A stretch of 64,000 nucleotides of DNA, from assembly GCF_001278845.1 (NCBI RefSeq), contig NZ_CP012590.1, forward strand, positions 3,720,001 through 3,784,000. Direction: 5' to 3'. This DNA comes from Actinomyces sp. oral taxon 414. GTDB taxonomy: Bacteria; Actinomycetota; Actinomycetes; Actinomycetales; Actinomycetaceae. Made by a program: the position numbers and the translations under genes. Shown one piece after another: positions 31,652 through 40,899 of the stretch. How positions within the stretch are numbered: position 1 is the first letter of the stretch; each line of letters starts with the position of its first letter. Under the pieces are notes generated by a model. It saw nothing but the letters and a program-made list of their open reading frames with translations. It had not been told where the DNA came from and searched no databases.

Positions 31652-34600
31652 GTGACCACCACTGACGAAACACAAGCCCGCGAGTACCGTGCCCGGCTGC
31701 TCGCCGAGCGTCTGCGCAAGACCCGACGTCCCGCCTCCGGCCCGGTTCCGCGAGCGGAGGGCACTGCGGTCCCGTTAGGTCCGATGCAGACCGGCTTGTG
31801 GGTGAATGCCCGGATGGAGCCCGATTCGACCGCGTACACGATCGGTTTCGGAATCCGCGTGCGGGGGCCGCTCACGGTTGCACAGATCCGCTCGGCCTGC
31901 CAGGCGCTGACTAGTCGTTATGACATCCTGCGCGCCCACTACCCGACTGACGAGGCGGGCGACCCGCTCGTTGTCATCGCCCCTCCCGGGGCGCCCGACG
32001 TCCCCCTCGGCGATCTCCGTTCGGCCCGGATTCCCGAGTCCGCCGCGGAGGACGAGTTGTCGCAGCTCCTTCGCCGGCCCTTCGACGTGGAGGAGGGGCC
32101 GCTCGTCCGCTTCCGGGCGCTCGTCCTGGCGGAGGATGACCACGTGCTCCTCTTCACCGCCCACCACCTCCTGGTCGATGGGTGGTCGGTCTCCCTCATC
32201 AAGCAGGATCTCGTCCGCGCCCTGGGGCAGACAGTGCAGGGCGTGCCGATCGATCTTGGCGCACGGCCGTTGCAGTACGAGGACGTCGCCGTCCACGAGG
32301 CGTCTGAGAGCAGGGTCAAGGCCCGTGAGCGGGCCCTGACCCGGTGGAAGACGAACTTGAGGGGCGTGGAGAACCTCGAGCTCGATATCGCCCGGCCGCG
32401 TCCGGCGACAATCTCCTCACGCGGCCGCACCCACGAGTTCACCTTGCCGGACGCTCAATTGGGCCGGCTCAGGTCCCTCGCAGCGGAGGAGGGGGCGACC
32501 CTGTACATGGCGATGCTGGCCCTTTACCAGGTGCTCCTGGCACGGCACTCCTCCCAGCGGGACTTCGCCATCGGAACCTCGGTGGCCAATCGCTCGAGCA
32601 CCGCGGTCGAGAGCGTGGTCGGCAACTTCGTCAACATGGTCGCAATGCGGACGAGTCTGAACGGCGACCCCACGTTCCGTGAGCTTCTCGCACGCGCTCG
32701 ATCCGTCGCAGTGGAGGCCTTCTCCGTGCAGTCCGTCCCCTTCGACGACGTCGTGAGGGCGCTCGGCGTGCCCCGGTCGGTCAACAGCTCCCCTGTGTTC
32801 CAAGTCAGCCTCTCGGTCAATCAGCTCGACACGGTCGTAAGCGCGGGGGAGCGGGCGGCGGGGCCGCTGACCTTCTCCGAAATCGGGGCGATCACGGGGA
32901 TCGCCCACTTCGATCTGGGCCTCACCGTCGTCGAAGAGAACGAGCGCTGCATCGCCTCCTTCACCTACCGTACGGATCTCCTCGATGCCGACCGCGTGGA
33001 GCTTCTTGCCGCGCGTCTGGTGAGACTGCTCAAGTGCGTCGTCGATCATCCCGATGCGCCGGTTCTCTCCCACGATCTGCGCACGGACGCCGAGCGCGAG
33101 CTCGTCAACGCCAGGTGGGGCGTAGGACCCCGGCGCCCCCGCGAGCCCGACTGCGTCCTCCACGAGTTGGTGCAGCCGGGATCGGACACCGACCTCGGCG
33201 CCGCGGCCATCGTCGAGGGGGCGGAGTCCCTGAGCGCCGAGGAGCTCCGCGAGCGAGCGGCCCGCGTCTCGCGTCTGCTTGCCCATCGTGGGGTGGGCCC
33301 TGACGTGCTCGTCGCGGTCGCCCTCAAGCGGGCTGTGCCTGCGGCCGTCTGCATTCTGGGTATCCTGGGGGCCGGCGGAGCCTATCTTCCCCTTGATCCG
33401 GACCTGCCTCGCGACCGCCTGTCCTTCATACTCGAGGACTCCGGCGCCGTCATGTGCCTCCATGACGGCACCCTCGACGTGGATGCCCCGGTTCCGCTCC
33501 TCTCCCATGATGAGCTCATGGCCTCGAGCCATGAGGCGACTCCGGTCGCAGCCGGACTCGACAATCTCGCCTATGTCATCTACACCTCCGGTACGACGGG
33601 CAGACCCAAGGGCGTCGAGGTCAGCCAGCGCGAGATCGTCCGCTACCTGCGGGACATCTCCAGTCTGCTGCAGGTTCAGCCCGGGGCGACGTACGCCTTG
33701 CTGCAGTCGCTCGCCTTCGACTTCAGCCTGCTCATGTTCTACCTGCCTCTGGTCAACGGCGGCACGCTCCACGTCGGCGACGGCCGGATGACGGCGGTCG
33801 AGCTCGCACAGTTCCTGGAGCGCCATCAGGTCGACTACCTCAAGATGACGCCGTCCCACCTCGCGACCATGACGGCCCAGGTCGAGATGAGCGCCGTCGT
33901 TCCCCGCAGGACGCTCGTCCTCGCGGGGGAAGGGGCCCCCTCCTCGTGGGCCGCGGAGTTGGCCGCCAAGACCCCGTGCCGGATTGTCAACAGCTACGGG
34001 CCGACCGAGACCGTCGTCGCGTGCACGGTCGCCGAGGTGCGGTCCGATATCGAGGACCCGGGGGCCGTCTGGCCGGTGGGCTCCCCCATGCCGGGGGTCC
34101 GTGCCTACGTCCTTGATGAGGGCCTCCGTCCGGTGCTTCCCGGAGTTCGGGGAGAGCTCTACATCGCCGGTCGACTCGCGAGGGGATACCTGTCGCGTCC
34201 GGGGCTGACCGCTTCCCGCTTCGTTGCCGATCCTGCGGGTGAGCCCGGCGAACGGATGTACCGCACGGGCGACGTCGTCAGCTGGCGCAATGATGGACAG
34301 CTCGCTTTCCACGGGCGTACGGACGACCAGATCAAGATCCGCGGGTACCGTGTCGAGCTGAGCGAGGTGGAGTCAGCTCTGGAGGCCGTGGAGGGTGTCG
34401 CGCAGTGCGTCGTCGATCTTCGCAGCGACTCCGGCATTGAGCGCCTGATCGGCTGGATTCGTTGGGACGAGGACGCCGCGCCGTTGCCGGACGCGAGCAT
34501 CCGGTCGCAATTGGAGTCTGTCCTGCCGGAGTACATGGTCCCCCGGGTCTATGCCAGCGTCGACTCCTTCAGGATGAAGGGGCATGGCAAGATCGATCGG

Positions 34601-37219
34601 AGGGCCCTGGTCGCTCCCGAACGGGGCAAAGTCTCGGCGGAGGCGATCGCCCCGCGGACAGAGCTCGAGGCCGCTGTCGCGAGCGTCTACGCCGAGCTTC
34701 TCGAGATCGACACTCCCAGCGTCGTAGCGGACTTCTTCGACCTGGGCGGTGATTCGCTGCTGGCGACGAAGGTAGTGCCGCGCCTGCACTCCGCCATCGG
34801 TGACGACGTCGTCGTCTCCGTCATGGACGTGATCTCGAACCCGACCGTGGAGGGACTCGCACGTCTCATCGAGGACAAGCGCCGTGGCGGGAGCGGGACG
34901 CGGCTGCTCTACGAGCTCACCCCGCCGCTTGACGCCGCGACTCGCACGGCCTCCGTGATCGCTGTGCCCTACGGAGGTGCGAACGCATCCGTCTTCACTG
35001 ATCTTGCCCGGGAGCTGCCGAAGGGGTACTCCCTCTACTCCTTGGAGCCCCCGGGGCACGACCCGGCCGTCGGGGGCGAGGTGCTGCCCATGCCGGAGAT
35101 GGCGCGGGAGGTGGTCGACGAGATTCTGGAGCGCGTCACCGGGAGCCTCATCCTCTACGGTCACTGCGTCCCGGGCTCGGCGGCCGCCGCCGCCATCGCC
35201 GAGGAGCTCACTCGGAGAGGGAGGGACTTCGAGGCTCTGTACGTCGGCGGAGCCTTCCCCGTTGCCCGGCCCACCAATAAGGTTCTCGCCGCCCTGGCGC
35301 GCCTGTCGGCCCGTGACCGTCTTACTTCTGACCGTAATCACGCCAATTGGCTCGCCGGCATGGGAGCCGACATGAGCGCGATGGACGAGAAGCACGCGGA
35401 GCACATGGTCAAGGTCATGAGGCAGGACGGTCGTTTCGCGGAGGACTACTTCACGCAGTGCTACAGCAGTGGTGTTCAGCGCTTCGGTGCGCCGGTCATC
35501 TCCGTCATCGGTGAGGCCGACCAGACGACTCAGTTCTGGGAGGAGCGGTGCGACGAGTGGGCTCTGTACTCCGATCGCGTCGCCTCCGTCTGCATTCAGG
35601 AAGCGGGGCACTATTTTCTCAACTTCCGCGCCAACGAGCTCGCAGAGATCATCACCTCGACCCACGTGCTGCTCAAGAGGGGCGAGGAATCGAGTCTGAC
35701 GCGCGCCGAGCGCGGCCCTGAGAGCACCTGGTGGCTGCATGACAGCAGGGTGGCCAGGGAGCGTGCCGAACCCGGGAGTCAGCCGCGCCTCGACTCTGCG
35801 CTCCCTGGCGGGAGGGAGACGGGAGAGGTCCTTCCCGGACTTGGGAAGTTCGCCATCATCACCACCGGTCAGATGCTGTCCTTCACCGGCTCGACGCTGA
35901 CGGGATTCGCGCTCCCCCTGTGGGTGCTGACCCAGACGAAAAATCTGGCGCTCTTCGGTGTCGTAGGTGTGCTCGGCACCATTCCGAACCTCATCGTGTC
36001 TCCCATCGCGGGCGCCGTCGTCGATCGCTTCAATCGTCGTAGACTCATCATGCTGTTCGACTCGATCTGCATGGCCATGCTCAGTGTGCTTCTCGTCCTG
36101 GCGGCGACAGGGACCATGCGGACATGGAACATGATGCTCGTCTTCGGGTTAGTCGCCTGCGCCGTGACATTCCAACGGGTGGCATTCCAGTCGGCGATTC
36201 CTCAGATCGTGCCCAAACGCTACCTCGGGCACGCCAATGGCATGCTCCAGTTTGCGATCGGAGTCGCGAACTTCATCGCTCCGCTGTTCGGTGTGGGTCT
36301 GCTCGCCGTATTCGAGCTGCCCGGAATCCTCCTCTTCGACGTGCTGTCCTACATCTTCGCCATCGGCACGGTGCTTTTCATCAAGTTCCCGGCGGCTCAT
36401 GTCACGGTGAACGAGACCATATGGGAAGAGATTCGGGGCGGATTCCGCTTCTCGATGCGCAACAAATACTTCCGTGCGATGCTCGTGTTCTTCGCAGTGA
36501 TCAACCTCTTCCTGGCTCCGCTCATCTCGTTGGTGAACCCCCTCGTCTTGAGTTTCGCCACGTTGAGGGAGGTTGCCGTCGTGGCGGCCGTCGCGGGCGC
36601 GGCGGGGATCATCGGGGGCCTGGCGATGAGCGTGTGGGGCGGCCCCAAGCATCGCCGGATGGACGCGGTCCGCGCTCTGTCCGTCATTCTGGGTCTCAGC
36701 GCGATCCTCGTCGCCGCCCGGCCCGCGATCATCCCGGTGTGCGTCGGCGTCTTCCTGATCTCCGGCCTCATCGTCGTGGTCAACGGCGTCGTCATGACCA
36801 TCATCCAGACGAAGGTGCCCGCGCGCATTCAGGGACGGGTCTTCGCCATCAACACCATGGTGTCGACAGCGGCCGCGCCACTGGGCTTCGGGGTGCTCGC
36901 GCCCCAGGGCACGGTGCTCATGGAGTGGATGCTTAAGAATGTGCCCGGCCTCGCGCCGGTGGTTCACCTGCTCCTCGGTGACGGGCCGGGGCGGCCGATC
37001 GCCATGCTCTACACCGTCTGCGGTCTGGCTGCCATTCTCCTCGTCGTCGGGACCCGGCGGTGGACGACCCTGGTCCGCTTCGACGACGAGGTGCTCGATG
37101 CCAGGGCCGACGACCTCATCGGCCTCGCCCAGTCCCGGGCGCGGCGCAGGGGCGAGGACGTCGTGCGCCTCATCGAGGAGACCGGAGAGCTGGAGCTAGA
37201 GAAGAAGACGGCCCGATGA
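31652..37219 (+). CDS. NRPS 3: C-A-T-TE fused to an MFS exporter
   Basis: A 1855-aa protein that adds the last residue, releases the peptide and probably exports it. An N-terminal charged helix (about 5-30) may dock to NRPS 2. C about 45-470 (HHLLVDG at 171), A about 490-990 (TSGTTG at 645, code DFLKVASVA), T Ser1035 in LGGDS, TE about 1075-1345, then a linker and an MFS_3/EntS-like transporter at about 1390-1855 with about 11-12 hydrophobic segments and the loop DRFNRRR. The TE elbow is YGHCVPGS, so Cys1172 replaces the usual Ser. The late GHYFLNF supplies the His. GTG 31652 is preceded by AAAGAAGAG. Its stop overlaps the next ATG by 4 nt. The fusion would tether synthesis to the membrane. 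Confidence 0.95.
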   Translation: MTTTDETQAREYRARLLAERLRKTRRPASGPVPRAEGTAVPLGPMQTGLWVNARMEPDSTAYTIGFGIRVRGPLTVAQIRSACQALTSRYDILRAHYPTDEAGDPLVVIAPPGAPDVPLGDLRSARIPESAAEDELSQLLRRPFDVEEGPLVRFRALVLAEDDHVLLFTAHHLLVDGWSVSLIKQDLVRALGQTVQGVPIDLGARPLQYEDVAVHEASESRVKARERALTRWKTNLRGVENLELDIARPRPATISSRGRTHEFTLPDAQLGRLRSLAAEEGATLYMAMLALYQVLLARHSSQRDFAIGTSVANRSSTAVESVVGNFVNMVAMRTSLNGDPTFRELLARARSVAVEAFSVQSVPFDDVVRALGVPRSVNSSPVFQVSLSVNQLDTVVSAGERAAGPLTFSEIGAITGIAHFDLGLTVVEENERCIASFTYRTDLLDADRVELLAARLVRLLKCVVDHPDAPVLSHDLRTDAERELVNARWGVGPRRPREPDCVLHELVQPGSDTDLGAAAIVEGAESLSAEELRERAARVSRLLAHRGVGPDVLVAVALKRAVPAAVCILGILGAGGAYLPLDPDLPRDRLSFILEDSGAVMCLHDGTLDVDAPVPLLSHDELMASSHEATPVAAGLDNLAYVIYTSGTTGRPKGVEVSQREIVRYLRDISSLLQVQPGATYALLQSLAFDFSLLMFYLPLVNGGTLHVGDGRMTAVELAQFLERHQVDYLKMTPSHLATMTAQVEMSAVVPRRTLVLAGEGAPSSWAAELAAKTPCRIVNSYGPTETVVACTVAEVRSDIEDPGAVWPVGSPMPGVRAYVLDEGLRPVLPGVRGELYIAGRLARGYLSRPGLTASRFVADPAGEPGERMYRTGDVVSWRNDGQLAFHGRTDDQIKIRGYRVELSEVESALEAVEGVAQCVVDLRSDSGIERLIGWIRWDEDAAPLPDASIRSQLESVLPEYMVPRVYASVDSFRMKGHGKIDRRALVAPERGKVSAEAIAPRTELEAAVASVYAELLEIDTPSVVADFFDLGGDSLLATKVVPRLHSAIGDDVVVSVMDVISNPTVEGLARLIEDKRRGGSGTRLLYELTPPLDAATRTASVIAVPYGGANASVFTDLARELPKGYSLYSLEPPGHDPAVGGEVLPMPEMAREVVDEILERVTGSLILYGHCVPGSAAAAAIAEELTRRGRDFEALYVGGAFPVARPTNKVLAALARLSARDRLTSDRNHANWLAGMGADMSAMDEKHAEHMVKVMRQDGRFAEDYFTQCYSSGVQRFGAPVISVIGEADQTTQFWEERCDEWALYSDRVASVCIQEAGHYFLNFRANELAEIITSTHVLLKRGEESSLTRAERGPESTWWLHDSRVARERAEPGSQPRLDSALPGGRETGEVLPGLGKFAIITTGQMLSFTGSTLTGFALPLWVLTQTKNLALFGVVGVLGTIPNLIVSPIAGAVVDRFNRRRLIMLFDSICMAMLSVLLVLAATGTMRTWNMMLVFGLVACAVTFQRVAFQSAIPQIVPKRYLGHANGMLQFAIGVANFIAPLFGVGLLAVFELPGILLFDVLSYIFAIGTVLFIKFPAAHVTVNETIWEEIRGGFRFSMRNKYFRAMLVFFAVINLFLAPLISLVNPLVLSFATLREVAVVAAVAGAAGIIGGLAMSVWGGPKHRRMDAVRALSVILGLSAILVAARPAIIPVCVGVFLISGLIVVVNGVVMTIIQTKVPARIQGRVFAINTMVSTAAAPLGFGVLAPQGTVLMEWMLKNVPGLAPVVHLLLGDGPGRPIAMLYTVCGLAAILLVVGTRRWTTLVRFDDEVLDARADDLIGLAQSRARRRGEDVVRLIEETGELELEKKTAR

Positions 37220-37995
37220 CGGCGTACTGCGATTGGCTTCGCGTCTACGACGCCATCTCAGGATCTCCCGAGGTCCGTTTGGTGTGCTTCCCGCACGCCG
37301 GTGGTACGGCGTCCTCCTACGCTCCGTGGCGAGGCCGGCTCGACGATCGGATCGAACTCGTCTCCGTGCGCTACCCGGGCCGGGAGGATCGGCTCGCCGA
37401 ACCGATGAGCCAGTGCCTCGAGGCGATGGCTGATGCCGTCACGGAGGACGTCGTGCGTCTCCAAACCGAGCGGCCGCTGCCGCTTGTCCTTCTCGGACAC
37501 TCCATGGGCGCCTCCGTCGCCCACGAGGTCGCAGTGCGCCTGCGGATGCGCGCGCGGGCGGTGGCCCTGCTCATCGTCTCCGCCCGCCTGCCCGTGTCGT
37601 CCCTGGACACGGGGGCGGAACGCCTCAGTGATGAGGAACTCGCTGTGATGCTGGGGAGAATGGACCCCACGACGATCGAGGTGCTGACCCATCCGGAGCT
37701 CAGAGAGCTGGTCTGGCCGTCGATCAGGTCGGACTACGACATCACCTGTTCCTACGGCGGGCATGACGCTCCGCCGCTTGATATCCCGATCCTCGCCCTG
37801 GGCGGGCGGTCGGACGCATGGGTGGACGGCGCCTCCATGGTCGCCTGGGAGCGGGCGACCACTGCGGGATTCAGCTCCCGCCTCTTCGACGGCGATCACT
37901 TCTTCCTCCACGACAACCCCGAGGTGCTGGCCCTGATGAACGACTTCGTATGCGCGCAGGCGGATTCCGCCCCGGACGCCAGGAGCCCGGCATGA
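37216..37995 (+). CDS. Type II thioesterase
   Basis: A 259-aa stand-alone thioesterase of the NRPS/PKS editing family. It hydrolyses wrong or stalled acyl groups from carrier domains. Family motifs are CFPHAGGTASSY, YPGREDR, the nucleophile elbow GHSMGA with Ser96, and DGDHFFLHD with His228. Unlike the fused TE, it keeps Ser. The ATG at 37216 overlaps the NRPS 3 stop by 4 nt, implying translational coupling, and its own stop overlaps the next gene in the same way. Confidence 0.95.
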   Translation: MTAYCDWLRVYDAISGSPEVRLVCFPHAGGTASSYAPWRGRLDDRIELVSVRYPGREDRLAEPMSQCLEAMADAVTEDVVRLQTERPLPLVLLGHSMGASVAHEVAVRLRMRARAVALLIVSARLPVSSLDTGAERLSDEELAVMLGRMDPTTIEVLTHPELRELVWPSIRSDYDITCSYGGHDAPPLDIPILALGGRSDAWVDGASMVAWERATTAGFSSRLFDGDHFFLHDNPEVLALMNDFVCAQADSAPDARSPA

Positions 37996-38699
37996 GCGCC
38001 GCCGTCCTCGGCGCGCGGGCGCCGACCGATGGCGTGCTCGTCTCGGTCGCGTCACCGGAACGGGCCGTACGAGCCTGTGCCTCGGTCGGACTGGACCGGG
38101 CGTGCTTGACGCCGGAGGAGCGCGGAAGGATGTTGCGCCTAGTGCGGCAAGAGGACCGCAGCACCTATCTCGCCGCTCATCTGTTGGCCCGTTTCGTGAC
38201 CGGTCTCAGAACCGGGCTGCGCCCCACCGACCTCTGCTACAAGCAGTGCTGCCCCGAGTGCCGGGGACGTGACCATGGTGCGCCGTGGATCGAGTCCTTC
38301 TCGGGCCGGCGTTTTGAGGTCAGCGTGAGCCATACCGCAGGGCTCGTGGCCGCCGTCGCCGGTCATGCCTGGATCGATGTCGAGGCCGTGGCGTCATGCG
38401 CGGGCCCCATGGCCGGGGCGCTCACGAACGCCGACGAGGACGAGGCGCTGCGCCGGCCCGATCCCGCACTGGCCCGCGCCCGGTGTTGGACGATCAAGGA
38501 GAGCCTGGTGAAGCAGGGAGTCCTTGGACTCGATGACGCCTGCCGGTGGTCGGCAGGGCCTCTCGACGGGGATCTGGTCCGAATCTCCTGCGGCGCCCAT
38601 ACCCGATGCTGCGCATTCCTCCGTACACCGCCGGGATACGCGGGGGCCATTAGCCTGTCCAGTCCCACACCCACGGATATCGAGGAGCTGAACCTGTGA
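37992..38699 (+). CDS. Sfp-type 4'-phosphopantetheinyl transferase
   Basis: A 235-aa enzyme that would convert the eight apo carrier domains to holo form with coenzyme A. Motifs are SVSHTAG, WIDVEA (Mg-binding Asp and Glu) and WTIKESLVKQG (the WxxKEA-type motif), as in Sfp. The middle part has a cysteine cluster (CYKQCCPECRGRDHG) as in many actinobacterial and other Sfp-type proteins. ATGA overlap with the thioesterase gene at one end and GTGA overlap with the protease gene at the other keep it in the cluster operon. Confidence 0.92.
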   Translation: MSAAVLGARAPTDGVLVSVASPERAVRACASVGLDRACLTPEERGRMLRLVRQEDRSTYLAAHLLARFVTGLRTGLRPTDLCYKQCCPECRGRDHGAPWIESFSGRRFEVSVSHTAGLVAAVAGHAWIDVEAVASCAGPMAGALTNADEDEALRRPDPALARARCWTIKESLVKQGVLGLDDACRWSAGPLDGDLVRISCGAHTRCCAFLRTPPGYAGAISLSSPTPTDIEELNL

Positions 38700-39679
38700 A
38701 CAATCCCGCCACCACCACGTCTCGTCCGACCGCCGGGCTCCGCCCGGATGGTCTTCCACGTGATGCACCCGAGATACCTTTCGGCGGTCCCAGCAGTGTG
38801 GGCGTCGTGGGCGGAGCGATGCTCGAGGCCGTCGCCTTCATGTTCGTCATGATCTTCGGCCTGCTCCTGCTCGCAGGGATCGCCACCGCCTTCTTCCCCG
38901 CGAGTGAGGTCACTTCGGGCGCAGCCCTGCCCGGCGCCACGGTCCAGCTTCTGAGTATCGTGATCGCCTACCTGGTCGTCGTCCTCGTGATGGAACGGAG
39001 GCATCGCATCTTCGAGCTCAGTCCTGAGCGGATCGGCGGTCTGGTCGTCGGCCTGCTCGGGGGCGCGGCGGCGCTGGGCGCGTCGTACCTCCTCATCACT
39101 CTTCTCGGCGGCTACAGGCTTTCGGTCATCAAGGATCCTGACATCGGTCGGGTCCTGGTCCAGTCCTTCGCCGCCGGCGTCGGCGCCGGCGTCGGCGAGG
39201 AGCTGATGTTCCGCGGGATCCTGTTCCGGCTCCTCGAGCACGTGGCCGGCACGTGGGGGGCGACCTTCGGCTCGGGCCTCGTCTTCGGTCTCATGCACGT
39301 GACGAACCCGGACGGGACGAAGTGGGGAGCCATCGCCATCGTGCTCGAAGCCGGGTTCCTCTTCGGGATCCTGTACGCGCTCACCCGCAACCTCTGGCTG
39401 CTCATCGGCTTCCACGCGGCCTGGAACGTGGTTCAGGGACCGGTGCTGGGCGTACCGATCTCCGGGACGGGCACGGGGCCGTCCGTCCTCCGAACGACAA
39501 TGCACGGTTCAGAGCTGGTGACCGGAGGAACCTTCGGCACGGAGGCGAGTGTCGTATCGGTCGGGCTCATGATGCTGCTCACGATCGTCCTCATGGTCGA
39601 GCTGGTGAGGAGAGGTGGGGCGGTCAGGCCCGTTTGGGCGCGTCCTGCTGCGGGCGGTACGGCACCGGATCGGATCTGA
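38696..39679 (+). CDS. CPBP-family intramembrane protease homologue
   Basis: A 327-aa membrane protein with several hydrophobic segments and the CPBP (Abi/Rce1-like) motifs GEELMFRG (E168, E169), FGLMH and GFHAAWN, which form a putative metal site. Relatives include CAAX proteases and proteins tied to bacteriocin immunity or maturation. As the last gene of the NRPS operon, it may protect the producer or act on a membrane target; that is inference. The GTG at 38696 overlaps the transferase stop by 4 nt. Its last 56 nt overlap the 3' end of the convergent PLP gene. Confidence 0.88.
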   Translation: MNNPATTTSRPTAGLRPDGLPRDAPEIPFGGPSSVGVVGGAMLEAVAFMFVMIFGLLLLAGIATAFFPASEVTSGAALPGATVQLLSIVIAYLVVVLVMERRHRIFELSPERIGGLVVGLLGGAAALGASYLLITLLGGYRLSVIKDPDIGRVLVQSFAAGVGAGVGEELMFRGILFRLLEHVAGTWGATFGSGLVFGLMHVTNPDGTKWGAIAIVLEAGFLFGILYALTRNLWLLIGFHAAWNVVQGPVLGVPISGTGTGPSVLRTTMHGSELVTGGTFGTEASVVSVGLMMLLTIVLMVELVRRGGAVRPVWARPAAGGTAPDRI

Positions 39680-40874
39680 GAGCGCCTCGCGCCCGCGCGG
39701 CCGCCTCGAGGGCGCCGCGCAGGTCCGCCACGAGGTCGGCCGGGTCCTCGATGCCCACACTCAGGCGCAGCAGCCGGTCCGTCAGCCCGTAGCGTGCCCG
39801 CGTGGCCGGGGGGACGTCCGCGTGGGTCTGCACGCTCGGACAGGTCACGAGCGACTCCACCCCGCCCAGGGACTCGGCGAAGGTGAAGACCCGCACCGAC
39901 TCCAAGAAGACGGCGATGTCGACGCCGTCGGCCAGGTCGAAGGAGAGCATGCCACTGCGCCCCGGGTAGAGCACCCGGGTCACCTGCGGCGCGGCGCGCA
40001 GGAAGTCCGCCACGGCGCGGGCGTTGGACTCGTGGCGCTCCATCCGCAGCGACAGGGTCTTCAGGCCGCGTAGCAGCAAGAAGGAGTCGAAGGGGCCGAG
40101 CGTCGCCCCGGTCGTGTTGAGCCGGTACTGCAGCCGCTCGCCAAGCGCCGGGTCGGCCACGGTGACGGCCCCGGCCATGACGTCGTTGTGCCCGCCCAGG
40201 TACTTGGTGGCCGAGTACAGGACCACGTCCGCGCCCAGCTTCAGGGGCCGCAGGATCGCGGGGGTGTAGAAGGTGTTGTCGACCGCCAGCAGCGCCCCGG
40301 CCCCGTGCGCCCACTCCGCCGCCGCGGCGACGTCGAAGCGCACCATCATCGGGTTGGTGGGGGTCTCGATGAGGACGAGGGAGGCCGGGGCGCGCAGGGC
40401 CCGGCGCAGCTCGGACTCGCCGAAGACGAAGTCGACGTCGTAGGCGCCCTCCTCCGCCAGGACCTCGAGGTAGCGGAAGGTGCCGCCGTAGAGGTCCTCC
40501 AGCGCCACGATGCGGCTCCCGCGCGGGGCCAGGGCCTCGACGGCCAACTGGATGGCCGCCATGCCCGACGACGTCGCAAAACCGGCCGCCGCGCCGTCGA
40601 GCCTGGCCAGGGCGTCCTGGAGGACGTCGCGGGTGGGGGAGGCGGTGCGCGTGTAGTCGTAGCCGGTGGACCGGTGCAGGCCCGGGTGCCCGAAGGCGGT
40701 CGACAGGTGGATGGGGGTGGTGATGGCGCCGGTCGTCGGGTCGGTGAGGGCGCCCACATGGGCCAGGACTGTGTCCAGCCGCCAGGCCTCGGGCACAGGC
40801 TCCCACGAGGGGTGGTGGTGGATCGGCGCGGTCTGCGAGGCGGAGCGGTCGTCGCGGGCGGGGGCGGTGGTCAT
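39624..40874 (-). CDS. PLP-dependent transsulfuration enzyme (cystathionine gamma-synthase/lyase family)
   Basis: A 416-aa enzyme of the Cys/Met metabolism PLP family. The PLP Lys is K224 in YSATKYLGGHND. Other family markers are YDYTRTASPTRDVL, ATSSGMAAIQ and IETPTNPMM. It could be cystathionine gamma-synthase (MetB), a gamma-lyase or a sulfhydrylase; the members are hard to tell apart by eye. The ATG at 40874 follows AGAGGAAGGA and is preferred over an upstream in-frame ATG at 41009. It is transcribed after the PatB/MalY gene with a 25-nt gap, so they likely form an operon. It meets the NRPS operon tail to tail. Confidence 0.9.
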   Translation of the reverse strand: MTTAPARDDRSASQTAPIHHHPSWEPVPEAWRLDTVLAHVGALTDPTTGAITTPIHLSTAFGHPGLHRSTGYDYTRTASPTRDVLQDALARLDGAAAGFATSSGMAAIQLAVEALAPRGSRIVALEDLYGGTFRYLEVLAEEGAYDVDFVFGESELRRALRAPASLVLIETPTNPMMVRFDVAAAAEWAHGAGALLAVDNTFYTPAILRPLKLGADVVLYSATKYLGGHNDVMAGAVTVADPALGERLQYRLNTTGATLGPFDSFLLLRGLKTLSLRMERHESNARAVADFLRAAPQVTRVLYPGRSGMLSFDLADGVDIAVFLESVRVFTFAESLGGVESLVTCPSVQTHADVPPATRARYGLTDRLLRLSVGIEDPADLVADLRGALEAAARARGALRSDPVPYRPQQDAPKRA

Positions 40875-40899
40875 GGGTGTCCTTCCTCTCGCCTCGGGC

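Noticed and set aside
37992..38699. Radical-SAM or zinc protein suggested by the CCPECRG cysteine cluster
   Set aside because: The SVSHT, DVE and WTIKES motifs identify it as a phosphopantetheinyl transferase; such Cys clusters occur in that family.
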